Positions 12,458-23,480 of a stretch of DNA of 64,000 bases are shown in pieces. Within the stretch, counting starts at the first letter, position 1. Each line of letters starts with the position of its first letter. Made by a program: the position numbers and the translations under genes. The notes beneath the pieces were generated by a model. It ran no database searches. It saw only the letters and a program-made list of their open reading frames with translations, and was not told the DNA's origin. The stretch comes from Meconema thalassinum. Its lineage: Eukaryota > Arthropoda > Insecta > Orthoptera > Tettigoniidae. The DNA lies in the NCBI GenBank assembly GCA_946902985.2, contig OX336389.2, positions 1,011,809,441 to 1,011,873,440 of the forward strand, in the 5' to 3' direction.

Positions 12458-13158
12458 AGGTGCAAGGTATGTCTAATTTCTCTTAGATTTATTAGCACGC
12501 TGTTTTTTTATTTTGTGATATAATTTTAATTTTGATAATGCGGAAATTATAATGATAATAATTATATAGTGTCACTAGCAACCCGCCCCGGCTTCGCCCG
12601 GGAACAGTTATGAATGTGCAAGGAATTCCTGTCAGACGTAATTTAAGAATGGCGAGGTGCAAGCCAAATGGCCCTCCCGTCCAAACTAAAAACACTTATA
12701 GTGGGCGATGTATCGAAGATAGAGATATGCTCTCGCGGACTTTTTTGTAGAATTTTTCACGCTGAACAATTCTTACACTCATAATATAATGATATTTTTA
12801 ACGGTTCGCCCAGCGTAAGCTTAAAAAGCGCACGGACGCCAGGCTATTTTTTCGACCTTTTCACTGAAATCGTTACTGCTTGGCTCCCTTTGGTCATAAA
12901 TAAATTATTTTCTACACAAATCTTCCTCGAGATCACCTTTACAGAATGGTGAAAGCAGCATCGAAATCCATCCAGTGGTTCTTGAGATTACACATTTAAT
13001 ATACGTACTGTACAGCTGATTCCTTATCGCGCCTATAATGGGAGGGGAGTGCGCTCTACCGGCAACGAGTAGAAACTTTCCAATTACATGTTATACATGG
13101 GTTCTGACTGGGAATGTCAAGGCCGGTATAGAGCGCAGCTCGTATTCAGTCGGCCGTG
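12458..13158 (-). repeat. right arm of the large inverted repeat (Helitron-like sequence)
   Basis: This is the inverted partner of 10024-10719, almost equal in length (701 versus 696 bases), with a 1738-base spacer between them. The Helitron-like 3' end is at about 12568-12596 in reverse orientation. The close match runs from 12458 to about 12996, and the outermost ~40 bases match again. Differences are scattered substitutions and small indels. Confidence 0.65.
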
Positions 13159-14577
13159 CTCAAACACTGTGAATGGCTTTTGCAACAAACTGAAGATGAC
13201 AAACATTTTATCGAAAATGTGATATTGAGTGACGAAAGTAGCTTCACTCGGGAAGGTATTTTCAACCATCACAACACTCATTATTGGTCTGACTACAACC
13301 CACGTGTCACCCGTGAACGTGGCTTTCAGGCAGGCTTTGGCATAAACCTGTGGGCTGGAATCGTGGGAGGAATGCTTTTAGACCCTTACTTATTGCCGGA
13401 CAAGTTGAATGCCCCCCTCTATCGTACGTTTCTTGGCAATACTTTACCTGACGCTTTAGGAAACGTTCCACTTGGTGTTCGGCGACAGCTATAGTTTCAT
13501 CATGATGTTGCACCGCCACACTTTCGAATGACTGTGCGTAACTGTCTAAATGAAGCGTTTCCAGGGTAATGGATTGGTCGTGGAGGTCCAATTTTCTGGC
13601 CTCCACGTTCCGCGGACCTTAATCTACGAGATTTTTATTTGTGGGGACACTTAAAGGAACAAGTTTATAGTGCTCCACCCATGGATGTGCAAGACCTAAT
13701 AGCTCGCGTGCATCCTGCTTCGGCAATGGTGTATGCAAGTGTGTTGCATAGGGTCCGGCAAAGTATGCTCCAACGATGGCGAAGTGTTTGCAAATGCAAG
13801 GTGGTCGCTTTGAACATCTGCTGTGAAGTGAACGCGTTGCTCGTAAGTGTACGTACCGGCTCTGTGAAGATAAGACTGGACGTCATACGTAGGCCTACAC
13901 TAGGGAATTATGGTCAATCTAGTATAGGCTACCTACAGTATTGTGCTTCTTTGTACCGCATTGGATAGAGACGATGTTATTGTATTCACTATTCCATTGC
14001 CTTTATTTGTGCCATGGACGAAACAAAGGGGTCGTTTACGTCTGTAAGAAGTTCATGTTACGTTTGGATGTTTAAATAAAGGTAACTCTAACGGTAAGAC
14101 AAAGTGTATTGCATAGTGGAGGTGTACATTGGATGCAATTTGATACATTAACTGAAAAAAACGTCATTTATGGCATTACCTCGTCTCGCTGAGCTAATGA
14201 GACAACTCCGGCAGAGCGCCGAGTTCCTGCGACCTGTTGTTGGCCACGCTGCATGCAGTTACAGCGTTGCCAGGGCCTCGAATCTTAACACGCATTTCTG
14301 TTTAACCTATTGGCGGGACCAGGTTTTGCAAGATAAACTTTTGTCGTGAATTTCGACGAGGAACCGCATGCCGACCTCCAAGTGCGGCATTTTTTGTTCA
14401 CCCTGTTTACAGTTCAAAAGGTATGTATGCTTATACCATAACCTATTAAATACAAGTTATGTACAATAACAATAATCTCATACTACAGTATAATTTTACC
14501 AAATCGTATAACGTGAGGTCTCACAATAACCATAAATGAACATACACTATAAGAAAATAGCCCCAAAATCATCATCT

Positions 14578-14950
14578 GTGTGTATGTATGTCTACCCCTT
14601 ATTATTACCGTTTCCCAACGGGGTCGCGGATGAGATGCGATGAAATTCTTTGTGGCAGATGGTTTTACGACCGGATGCCCTTCCTGTCGCCAACCTCATG
14701 AGAGGCGTTAATGAGAGATGAGATGAATGATGCTGAATGAAACTGGGCAAGGATGTGGAAGGAAGTGGCCGTGGCCTGTCAGAAGGTACCGTCCCAGCAT
14801 TTGCCTGGAGTTGAAAATGGGGAAACAACGGAAAGCCATTTCAAGGACGGCCGACGGTGGGGCTCGAACCCACGTCTACCGAGTCCGCAGAGAGCTTGGC
14901 CCCATGGCTTAGCGCTGCACAGTAGCGAGCGTAGCTACCATTGTCGGTAA
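14578..14950 (-). repeat. tRNA-derived SINE, variant 3' part, with ~16-bp target duplication
   Basis: This is the same family as 10894-11209 in reverse orientation, with a different 3' segment containing the GGATGCCCTTCCTGTCGCC type of sequence. It is flanked by CCCAAAATCATCATCT (14562-14577) and CCCAAAATCAACATCT (14951-14966), a target duplication with one mismatch. Confidence 0.75.
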
Positions 14951-14966
14951 CCCAAAATCAACATCT

Positions 14967-16904
14967 AAACTATAAAGTAATCAACTAATGGCCAAATACT
15001 CGTAGCTTTAAAGTAGCATCAAAATAGGAACACTTAAATATTATTATTGTTGTTGCTTCATTTCATTTTTCTCACAACTTCTCTGTATGGAATGTGACGA
15101 ATGATCTAATCCAGTTCTCTTCTTAATGCTACTAATGTCTTATTCATGTTTGGTGGTTTTAATAATATTGTAGAACTCCTGTTGTCAGCAGATGAGAAAG
15201 AAGCTTTCCACAAAATAGCATTGAGGTAAAATGGAATTCTATCAGAATATTGTCATATGTAACATCTTGTCGGCACACAGACTACACCCTACAGCATTGC
15301 GGCGAGAGTGGATGCACTTAGGCTCTTCCCGAAGACCATGCAGCGCATCCTATCGATTGCTGTAGTTGGCTGCTAGCCATGGCGAGTGCTCTTGTTGCCT
15401 CGCTCAGCGCGGTCAATAATTCGCCGGCACCCTTCGCCTGCACACGCGATCCGCTCCTACCCCTTGGAATTTCCTTTTTCGTTTGATAACTTCTATGTCT
15501 TTAAAATAGATTTTCCTATCTATGTGTTATCAACATCCATTGACTTTCAGCGAATGCACATGGAACGTTAACCTCATATTGGAGTACCTCTTCTCAGTAA
15601 GATTCTTCACTCTCGGGTGGAGGGGTTTCGGACGTGATACCTACTTGCAGTGTCATCATAAGAGGGGCTTTTCCGATGCAAGTGCGCCTCTGGGTAAAGG
15701 AGTGGGTGGGTAATAATGGTGGTAGTCCATAGTAGAAGGTATAAACCCAAGATCAAATGCATTAATGTTAGCGTTGTTCAATTTTATTGTACATCTAGTA
15801 ATAGGAGCAGAACTCAGCCAGGTGCATTATTTAATTCTCTTGCACCGATGGTTCATGCATGACCTTTGCTGCCATCAGACGTCCGGAGACAATCACTGTC
15901 CTATCAAATTCGTATACTTACCAGTAATAGGAAGAGAGACGTACTGTATTCATTACCCCTCGTGAGTTTGCGTGACTTACATGAGAAATTCTATTATTTA
16001 CGAGAAGTTTGTTAAAGCGTGCGATACCATTGGGGGAATTTTTTCCAATTCATTATTCCCAATGCAGTTTCTCCGAACTGTCTAATTTCCCAAAGGTAAA
16101 AATTCCAGGAGTATAAAATTTCCAATGCCATTTTATTCCCAACGGTCATATTCCACAAACAAAAACATTTCCAAAGGAATGATTTTCCGTAGTATATTCC
16201 CCAAATGATAGGCTATACAATTCGATATATTAAGAACGGCACATTGTTGCCAATAACTCGCAAGTACGACATGAATTCCTTGAATTATATTCTTCAAATG
16301 TTAAAACTGTATTAAAATCCATTTCTCGTCTGTTCTTGCATTCAGTTTCTTTGATTTTCTGATTCTTTGACCCATTTGACGACTTATTCTTTCTGAAGGT
16401 CGTTCACAAATATATAAAACCTATGATGACGGCGGCCTACAACCACCTAAGCGACTAATTCTACAGTTCTGGGACGACCTCTGGCCTGTTTGTCTCTAAT
16501 GTAATTTACTTCGAAATATTCGATCACCGGTATACATTTTTCTGCTTTATCTTGTACAAAAACATCGAACTGTCGTATATAATGTTTGTTGGGTAAAAAA
16601 GCAAGGCCACGGAATACCATCATCATCATCATCATCATCATCAACAACAACAACAACAACAACCATAATTGATAAGTTATAAACAATACATAAGTTATCA
16701 ACTCTGATAAATTTTGAGATACTAACCCAATTTAATGTGTTTAACAATAAAACATTAACAAGATGTTCAGTAAAGAACTTTCTCCTAAATGCATGCGTAT
16801 AGTTTTAACGTTCTGTCCTTTCCAAGGAGTGTAATTGCATGTTGGTTGTAGTAGCTTGTTGAAATACAACGTGCAATACGGACATTGCACATTGATTGAT
16901 TGAA
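14967..16904. other. unassigned DNA with an ATC/AAC microsatellite
   Basis: No gene recognised. A compound trinucleotide tract (CAT then CAA units) lies at about 16617-16663. It resembles the simple 3' tails of local SINEs, but no SINE body is clear next to it. Confidence 0.3.
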
Positions 16905-17215
16905 TCCTCACCTGAATTATATATACACACACTAATACAGCCATCACAATAACACAGGTTATCAGACAAAATTCAACACTCACCCAAGTACACGAGGCTA
17001 AATGACCATGATGGGTATGCATCTCAAATGAAACAACAACAGCTTCCTACCCAAATCCTTCCTCGTATAAAAGTACACACACCAGTAAACCTACAGACAT
17101 CACAGTGACACAGTTTATCAGACAACTTCTACACACACCCAAGTAAATGGGGCTACAAGGCTATGATGCCGCAAAACCCCTAAAGAATCAACAATTAAAA
17201 CAACAACAACAACAT
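16905..17215 (+). repeat. two tandem SINE 3' segments
   Basis: Two related blocks (about 16905-17040 and 17060-17215) share CATCACA, ACACAG, TTATCAGACAA and CACCCAAGTA, and each ends in an AAC-rich tail. Similar text recurs at about 62790-62880. This looks like the 3' part of a SINE family present twice head-to-tail. Confidence 0.5.
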
Positions 17216-17330
17216 TAGACTCTACCGCGGATTAAGGTCAACGAATATTAATCGCTATATTCCAATGTTGAAATATGTGGTGTTTTAAGTATATACAGTA
17301 TATAATATTTACGATTGCAAACACACACTA

Positions 17331-18247
17331 CAGGGTGGGCGGGAAGTAACTAGGTATTATTAAATGGCTGTTAAATGTTTAATATTGATGGAATAATATT
17401 GTAAATAGCGGAAACATACAGAACACTAAATAGGATAGTGATTTTTTATGCCGCGTAGTACCGACGGTGGCCGCGAGCGGCGGTACACTCAACAATAACA
17501 AAGATGGCCGATCGCCTGGCAGTAAGAGAACGAGCACAGATTGCTTCGCGCTGTGTGGAATTCGATCGTTCTTTGTCAATCGGCACAATTGCCATTGCTG
17601 GGTGGCACAGGATCCTGGAGTTACGGTGGAGAAGATGCAGTGTCGTCAAGAAGTGAATGTGTGGTGTGGAATAACGGCTACAAATGTCATCGGCCCATAT
17701 CTCCTGCGTGACAAATTAACGGGGAACGCTACCTTCAAATGCTTCAGGATTACGATAGGCCCACGATATCTGGATGGAAAAATATCACCGGCATTATCTT
17801 CATGCGCACCGCCTCACTTTACAAATGTTGCGCGGAACTGGTAGGATGAGAAGTTTCCAGGACGTTGGCTGGGGAGACGTGCATCTCATGAATGGCCTGC
17901 ATGAAGTCCAGACCTGACACTTTGTGACTTCTTTTTATGGGGCTGGGGAAAAGAGAAGGTGTACCGGACGAAACCTCGTACATTGGACGAATTGGAAGCA
18001 CGGATTCGGGATGTTCTTACCAACGTCCCACACAAATTCTTCCAGAAAGCTGTGGATTCCATCCCAGATCGTTTGACGAGATCGGTCGACGCCACAGGTG
18101 CCTACATCAAAATGTAATGGAATTGTATGGTATGCAATCATATTCCCATATAACAGTGCACATACTGTATTAATTTCAAATAAATAACTCTTCAAACATA
18201 AAAGTTATACGTTAATTTCAGTACCTAGTTACTCCCCGCCCACCCTG
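17331..18247 (+). mobile_element. 917-bp internally deleted mariner-type element
   Basis: The terminal inverted repeats begin CAGGGTGGGCGGGAAGTAAC on the left and read CAGGGTGGGCGGGGAGTAAC from the right, with one mismatch in the first 20. It is flanked on both sides by TA (17329-17330 and 18248-18249), the Tc1/mariner target duplication. The interior is a shortened transposase gene. The left end's first nine bases are shared with no other element here, so it is a separate family from 8241-14405. Confidence 0.8.
17490..18115 (+). pseudogene. truncated mariner transposase (DD41D-like spacing)
   Basis: The start encodes LAVRERAQIASRCVEF, an N-terminal recognition helix region. The sequence then jumps near 17635 to VNVWCGITATNVIGPYLL, so the DNA-binding linker and first catalytic Asp are deleted. 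The second catalytic block reads CAPPHF with its Asp lost. The third block SPDLTLCDFFLWG is present at about 17905-17943, and the C-terminus runs to VDATGAYIKM. Two codons expected to be sense are stops (about 17842 and 17907). It cannot be autonomous but could be mobilised in trans by a related transposase. Confidence 0.7.
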
Positions 18248-18309
18248 TATATATGCTTAACATTATAATGTGTGAGTAGTTATAAATCAATAAATACAAA
18301 AAAAAAGTT

Positions 18310-18395
18310 TTAAAAAATGGAACTTGCAGGGATTTGATCCACGAACCTTTATACTATGATCCCAGGTCGATACCATTACGCCACGGATGTGCTAC
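18310..18395 (-). repeat. tRNA-like SINE head
   Basis: The minus strand reads TGGCGTAATGGTATCGAC (A-box-like) and then GGTTCGTGGATCAAATCC (degraded B-box). Pairing of the outer stem is poor, so I call a SINE fragment and not a tRNA gene. Confidence 0.4.
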
Positions 18396-18837
18396 GATAA
18401 TACTTGGTTAACAAGTGGTTTAGTATAATTGTATCATATTTTGTGTTGAAATCAACTACTTCATTAGCGTTTTCTGCCGTTTCTATGAACCATTTGATAC
18501 TAAATATGTATTATTTTGTTCAGTACATTCCTAAAAGGTTACAAACTTACCAAGTTACGGAAATATATGGAGAAATAGCGGCCATTTTGACACCGGGACG
18601 GTACGGTCCCGCAACGATACTGTATGGTACGGCAAGCCTGACCAGTTAGTCACTTCTACGGTTACATGTTCTATTATAATATGCTAATATCCTACCGGTC
18701 ACATTCTTGATGACAGTTTAAACCTCCCTATGTACGATAAGCTAAATTGTTGAGCCCAGGCCTTGTTGAATCGTAAGTTATGGTTAGGCTATAATACTTG
18801 CATGATTCATATATCCGCCATCTTGAAACTATATTGC
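18396..18837. other. unassigned DNA
   Basis: AT-rich sequence with no recognisable gene or element border. The text grades into the repeat tract that begins at about 18838. Confidence 0.3.
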
Positions 18838-19478
18838 TGATGACCTTGTAGTTTGGGCAAAAGACGCTTCCCACATTAAGGTATATTGTTGCAAAATTTG
18901 GTAGAGATCGGATGATTAGGTTAGTCGTAATTTTATTTAAGCTCAGAACATTTGGGTGGGCGCCATTTCTTTTTTGTTATGATGGTGGTGATATACAACA
19001 TGACACTGAGTTGTTCTTTGCTAGTGCTACCTCTGTACGAAAGAAGGTTCGATTTGGTTTCGTTGTGTTTGATTTGATAGAGGGAATCGATTTGCACACA
19101 TACACGGCCGCCATCTGCAATCTATTGGGCTGATGACCTTGTAGTTTGGTCAAACGACGCTTCCCACATGAAGTTATGTTGTTGCAAAATTTGGTAGAGA
19201 TTAGTCGTAATTTGATTTAAGCTTTGAACATTTGGGTGGCCGCCATTATTTTTCCGTCAAGATAGCGCCGATATAAAACACGACACTGAGGTACCCTTTG
19301 CAAGTGCTACCTCTGTACCAAATTTCGTTCAATTCGATTTCACTGTGTTTGAATTGATAGGGGGGGGGGGAGGGCACAGACATTTAGGGTGCACACACAC
19401 ATACACACTCACAGACACACAATTTTCTAGCCCTTTGTTGATCTCATAAGTCTAATTTCATTTTTTGCAAAAATTGAA
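18838..19478 (+). repeat. two tandem ~290-bp repeat units with a shared family end
   Basis: The block TGATGACCTTGTAGTTTGG, GACGCTTCCCACA, GTTGCAAAATTTGGTAGAGA occurs at about 18838 and again at about 19130. Both are followed by ACATTTGGGTGG, CGCCAT and GTGCTACCTCTGTAC. The right end (GATCTCATAAGTCTA, GAAAGTAGGC at about 19440-19478) matches the right end of the insertion at 8278-9394. No coding. Confidence 0.6.
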
Positions 19479-19602
19479 AGTAGGCAAAAAATACAGTAGA
19501 CTACATTATGATTATATCATAGCCTGCAAGACAGAAAAAATAGGAAAATAATGTGGAGCTCAGCCTTATTTAATTTAGATTGGATAAAAAAGATCTTGAA
19601 AG

Positions 19603-22115
19603 ATGTTGAAAAGGTCTACGAAGAAATAGATGAAATTCTGAGGTATGTCAAGGGTGATGAAAATGTTATAGTAATGGGAGATTGGAATGCTGTGGTAGGA
19701 AAAGGAAGAGAAGGGAAGATAGTAGGAGATTTCGGATTAGGTTAAAGGAATGATCGAGGAAGCAGGCTGATGGAATTCTGCACCGAGCATGAGTTGGTCA
19801 TAGCTAACACCTTATTCAATAACCACAATAGAAGAATATACCCATGGATGAGACCCGAAGATACAGGGCGTTACCAAATCGCCTTCATTATGGTCAAGCA
19901 GAGGTTTCGAAACCAGATTTTGGATTGTAAAACATATCCCGGTGCTGACATAAACTCTGACCACAATCTAGTTGTTATGAAATGCAGATTAAAGTTAAAG
20001 AAACTGTAGAAAAGTCAAAAGCCAAAAAAGTGGGCAATAGACAGACTGAAAGAGAAGGATGTAAACGAAAGATTCAAGAAGAGTCTAAAGGAAGACTAAT
20101 GAAAAACCCTAAACAAACTTCAATTGCAGACGAATGGACACTTTTGAAGAATGAAATAACAAAATCCGCAGAAGAAAACATTGGTAGGAAAGAAAGAATT
20201 GGCAGAAAACCGTGGATCACTCAGGATATACTAGAATTGATGGATGAACGGCGGAAACACAAAAATGTAAGAGATGAAAAGGGGAAAGCAGAATACAGAC
20301 GTCTGAGAAATGAGATTAACAAGAAGTGCAAGGTAGAGAAAGAAGAATGGTTGAAAGAGAAATGTGCAGGTATAGAAAATTGTCTGAAATTAGGAAAAAG
20401 AGACACAGCTTATCGAAGGATTAAGAATACATTTGGGGAAAAGAAGACTTAAGTGCTGCAATATTAAGGACACAAATAGAAAGCCTCTAACAGGGAAGAA
20501 AAGGTTGAGAGATGGAAAGCTTACATAGAGTGTTTGTATAAGGGAAAGGAGATTGAGATTCATGTAATGGAAAGGGAGGAGGAAATTGATGAGGATGCAA
20601 AAGGAGATTTAATATTGAGATCAGAATTTGACAGAGCATTGGAAGACTTAAGCAGGAACAAAGCACCAGGAATAGATGATATACCGATTGAGTTGCTACG
20701 CTGCATAGGAGATGAAGGTCTGATCAGGTTATTTCACTTGGTGTGTAGGATTTATGAGGCAGGTGAGGTACCCTCTGATTTCAAGAAGAATGTTATCATC
20801 CCTATACCGAAGAAAGTGGGAGCTGACAGATGTGAAGATTACCGTACAATCAGCTTGATTACTCATGCTTCAAAGATCCTTTCAAGTATAATTTACAAGA
20901 GGGTGGAAAGCCAGATAGAAGCGGAATTGGGTGAAGACCAGTTTGGTTTCAGGAGAAATGTAGGAACAAGGGAAGCTGTACTAAGTCTTAGGCTGATCTT
21001 GGAAGGTAGAATAAGAAAAGATAAGCGAACGTTCATGGCATTTGTAGACTTAGAAAAGGCTTTTGATAACGTTGATTGGTCTAAATTGTTTGTCATTTTG
21101 AAAATGATTGGAATAAAGTATAGGGATAGGAGGGTGATCTACAATCTATACAGAAACCTGACAGCAGTCATTCGAGCTGATGGACATGAGAGAGAAGCTG
21201 GTATTCAGAAAGGTGTGAGGCAAGGCTGCAACTTATCACCCATACGTTTCAATCTTTACATTGAACAAGCAATGAAGGAAATTAGAGAGAAATTAAAGTG
21301 GAAGTGAAGATTCAAGGAGAAATAATTTCAAATCTGAGATTTGCTGATGACATCGTCATCTTGGCCGACACGCCTGAGGATTTGAATAAGTTTTTGAATG
21401 GTATGGACTCCGTCTTGAGGAAAGAATTCATGATGAAAATTAATAAATGTAAAACAAAAATATTGGAATGCAGTCGCAATAAATCAGAAATCTCTATGGA
21501 CATCAAATTGGCAGGGGAAAAACAAAAGGAAATCGGAGACTTCTGTTATTTAGGAAGCAAAATAACCAGTAATGGAAGAAGCAAAGAGGATATAAAAAGT
21601 AGGTTGTCTCAGGCAAGGAAAGCATTTCCACAGAAAAGGAATCTGTTGACATCGAATATAGATTTAGGTATTAGGAATACATTTTTGAAAACCTTTGTCT
21701 GGAGCGTGGCACTCTATGGAAGTGAAACTTGGACTATTGGTACAGCAGAAAAGAGGAGAATTGAAGTGTTTGAAATGTGGTTTTACAGGAGATAATGAAG
21801 ATCAGATGGGTAGATAGGGTTACAAACGAAGAGGTATTAATACGAGTGGGGGAGGAGAGATGTTTCTAGCGACTGCTAATGAAGAGAAGAGATAGGTTGG
21901 TAGGACACATACTAAGACACCCAGGAATAGTAAGCTTAGTTATGGAAGGAAGGGTCGAGGACAAGAACTGTAGGGGTAGACCAAGGTTAGAGTATGTCAA
22001 ACAGATTGCCTCAGATGTAGGGTGTGGTAGCTATGTAGAGATGAAACGATTAGCTCAGGACAGGGAGGCATGGAGAGCTGCATCAAACCAGTCAAAAGAC
22101 TGAAGACTCAAACAA
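19603..22115 (+). mobile_element. 5'-truncated LINE, copy 1
   Basis: Homology with the longer copy at 57594-60600 begins abruptly at about 19603, inside the endonuclease domain, which is the usual 5' truncation of LINEs. It ends at ACTCAAACAAC at about 22105-22115, as the other copy does. Endonuclease, reverse transcriptase and C-terminal region follow in order, so this is an endonuclease-type non-LTR element. I did not resolve the clade (RTE-like or CR1/Jockey-like). Confidence 0.8.
19605..22103 (+). pseudogene. LINE endonuclease/reverse transcriptase relic, copy 1
   Basis: Protein pieces in order: the AP endonuclease C-terminal half with VIVMGDWNAVVGKGREGK and INSDHNLVVMKCR (19605-20009); a charged linker (19982-20452); and the reverse transcriptase (20534-21307) with NKAPGIDDIPIELL, GFRRNVGTREAVLSLR, FVDLEKAFDNVDW and QKGVRQGCNLSP. 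The active site LRFADDIVILAD follows at about 21334-21369 after a frame change near 21300. The C-terminus has VALYGSETWTIG and VGHILRHPG. Stops lie at about 19743, 20007, 20450, 21793 and 21868. The FADD motif is intact, in contrast to copy 2, but the gene is broken at several points. Confidence 0.8.
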
Positions 22116-23037
22116 CATCACAAATATTTTCGGTAAGAACAATTTTCGTAGTGTTTTGGGAATTTTGTGTCGGGAAAATTAGATTGGGAAAAAGCATCAT
22201 CATCTTGGATATAATAAGTAATGTTTGGATTTCTGCAAATCAGGTGCATTTTAGCCATTATTAAAACAACAGACTTTCAATTACGATCTTTTTTTTTTTT
22301 TTTGCATTTGGGTGATACCAGTTTTTATACATACGAATATTTGATTCTGGATGATTAATTTTATGAGTGGTGGTATATGTACAGTTGATGAAATGGAGAC
22401 ACCATTAAAGACATACAAACACTTATGCCCGAGGCGGGACTCGAACCAGCAGCAGACTGTATCGCACAGTTCCAGACCTCATGCATTTGCCCTGCCTGCC
22501 GGCCAAAGTAATATATAACGGCAAACGGAAACTACGAATTTGAACGTACGCTGGTCACGTCCAGATTGCTAACTAATTGTATATTTCTCTTTCCTACGAA
22601 CGACTCCACACCTTTGTGTTGGATGGACAGAGAGTGGGTGGATCACTCACCCTGGTGGACAAATTTCTCGCTGTCTCCTAAAAATATTGCAAATTGTGTA
22701 CACTTGTCATAGACCTACGGACGAGGAACTTAGGGAATCAGCCGTGTGTATAAAGTAGCCGGGTGAGTGGAGCGCCGTCCCTGCCCTTAACAACTGTTTT
22801 ATATTTATTGTTATCACCCGAACTCCGCTTCCTAATCTGCTATTAATTCTAAGCGAGCATACCTAGATAAGAGGTGGACACTTGTATATCACGCGGATGC
22901 TGGTCAAACAAGGTCTGCAAAGTTCACAACTTCCATCCTTCTGCGAGAGCATTGAGGTTGGAAGAATTCCCTATTTTTATTACAGTACCGTATGAACCCG
23001 TGAATGACGGGTACGCCTGGCTAGTCTTCTATCTTCT
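22116..23037. other. unassigned DNA with a tRNA-like SINE head
   Basis: No gene recognised. A T run lies at 22291-22303. At about 22432-22505 the minus strand reads TGGTTCGAGTCCCGCC with an upstream A-box-like block, a SINE head. The segment 22600-22860 shows nothing I can name. Confidence 0.3.
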
Positions 23038-23480
23038 ATCTATCTCTATATATAAAAATGAATGTTACGGGATAGTGTGTCTGTTTTCTGTCTGTCTGTC
23101 CCCTATGCGTTCATATACCATTCATTCGATTGCGTTGAAATTTGGGTGAGTTGTTGTGTGCACTCCAGGGAAGGTTTCTGGCCTCAAATTATTTATGTAA
23201 CACAAAAGGGTAAGGGACTTAACAGGAACCCTTAAATCCCACAGTAGCCCAATTGCACAATCTGTATACTTATCACACCGCATTGCAAGGTGTGAGAATA
23301 GCTTGCTGATTCATCGTGAGGTGACATAAGGAAAATGTCAGCAGCAGCCCGCCGTGTTATTTGGTATCGCTGTCTATTCCAATACAGTTCAAGCCACGAT
23401 TTTCGGCTGGGGGTTCATTATTGTTTTCTTCCTTTCCGTCTTTGATGGCATTGTAACGCATGCCGGGAATAGCCAGTGTA
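23038..23480 (+). mobile_element. Helitron-like nonautonomous element, copy 1
   Basis: It begins TCTCTATATATAAAAATGAA, a typical 5' end of Helitron/Helentron-type nonautonomous elements in insects, and ends GCATGCCGGGAATAGCCAGT, a degenerate form of the GCCGGGTACAGCTAGT type of 3' end. There are no terminal inverted repeats and no coding. The interior matches copy 2, which follows directly. Confidence 0.6.

Larger units (their letters stand above)
9919..13815 (+). pseudogene. mariner transposase relic (DD41D spacing), split by a foldback insertion
   Basis: The N-terminal DNA-binding part is at about 9919-10023, with GRPSTRRTPQTEDAILETV and RDIVRQFQVSQTTAD, a typical helix-turn-helix. The catalytic part resumes at about 13159 with the first Asp in VILSDESSF, the second in FHHDVAPPH (about 13498) and the third in LRDFYLWGHLK (about 13630). 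By my count 41 residues separate the second and third Asp. A Trp codon is now TAG just before FHHD and an Arg codon TAA follows at about 13569. The segment linking the helix-turn-helix to the catalytic part is missing at the foldback insertion. It is not functional. Confidence 0.7.
8241..14405 (+). mobile_element. mariner-type transposon with split terminal repeats and nested insertions
   Basis: The right end (about 14349-14405) is the reverse complement of a left end that is now in two pieces. The outer piece CAGGGTGAACAA is at 8241-8252, and the continuation TGCCGCTCTTGGAGGTCGGC begins at about 9401. The left flank is TA, as expected for Tc1/mariner; the right flank is TT, so one copy of the duplication has mutated or been lost. 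Transposase relics inside are in plus orientation. Insertions account for most of the length: one at 8278-9394 and a foldback unit between about 10024 and 13158. Confidence 0.7.

Noticed and set aside
16447..16747. Frames rich in Met, Val or Asp runs
   Set aside because: All come from the compound trinucleotide repeat at 16617-16663 read in different frames.
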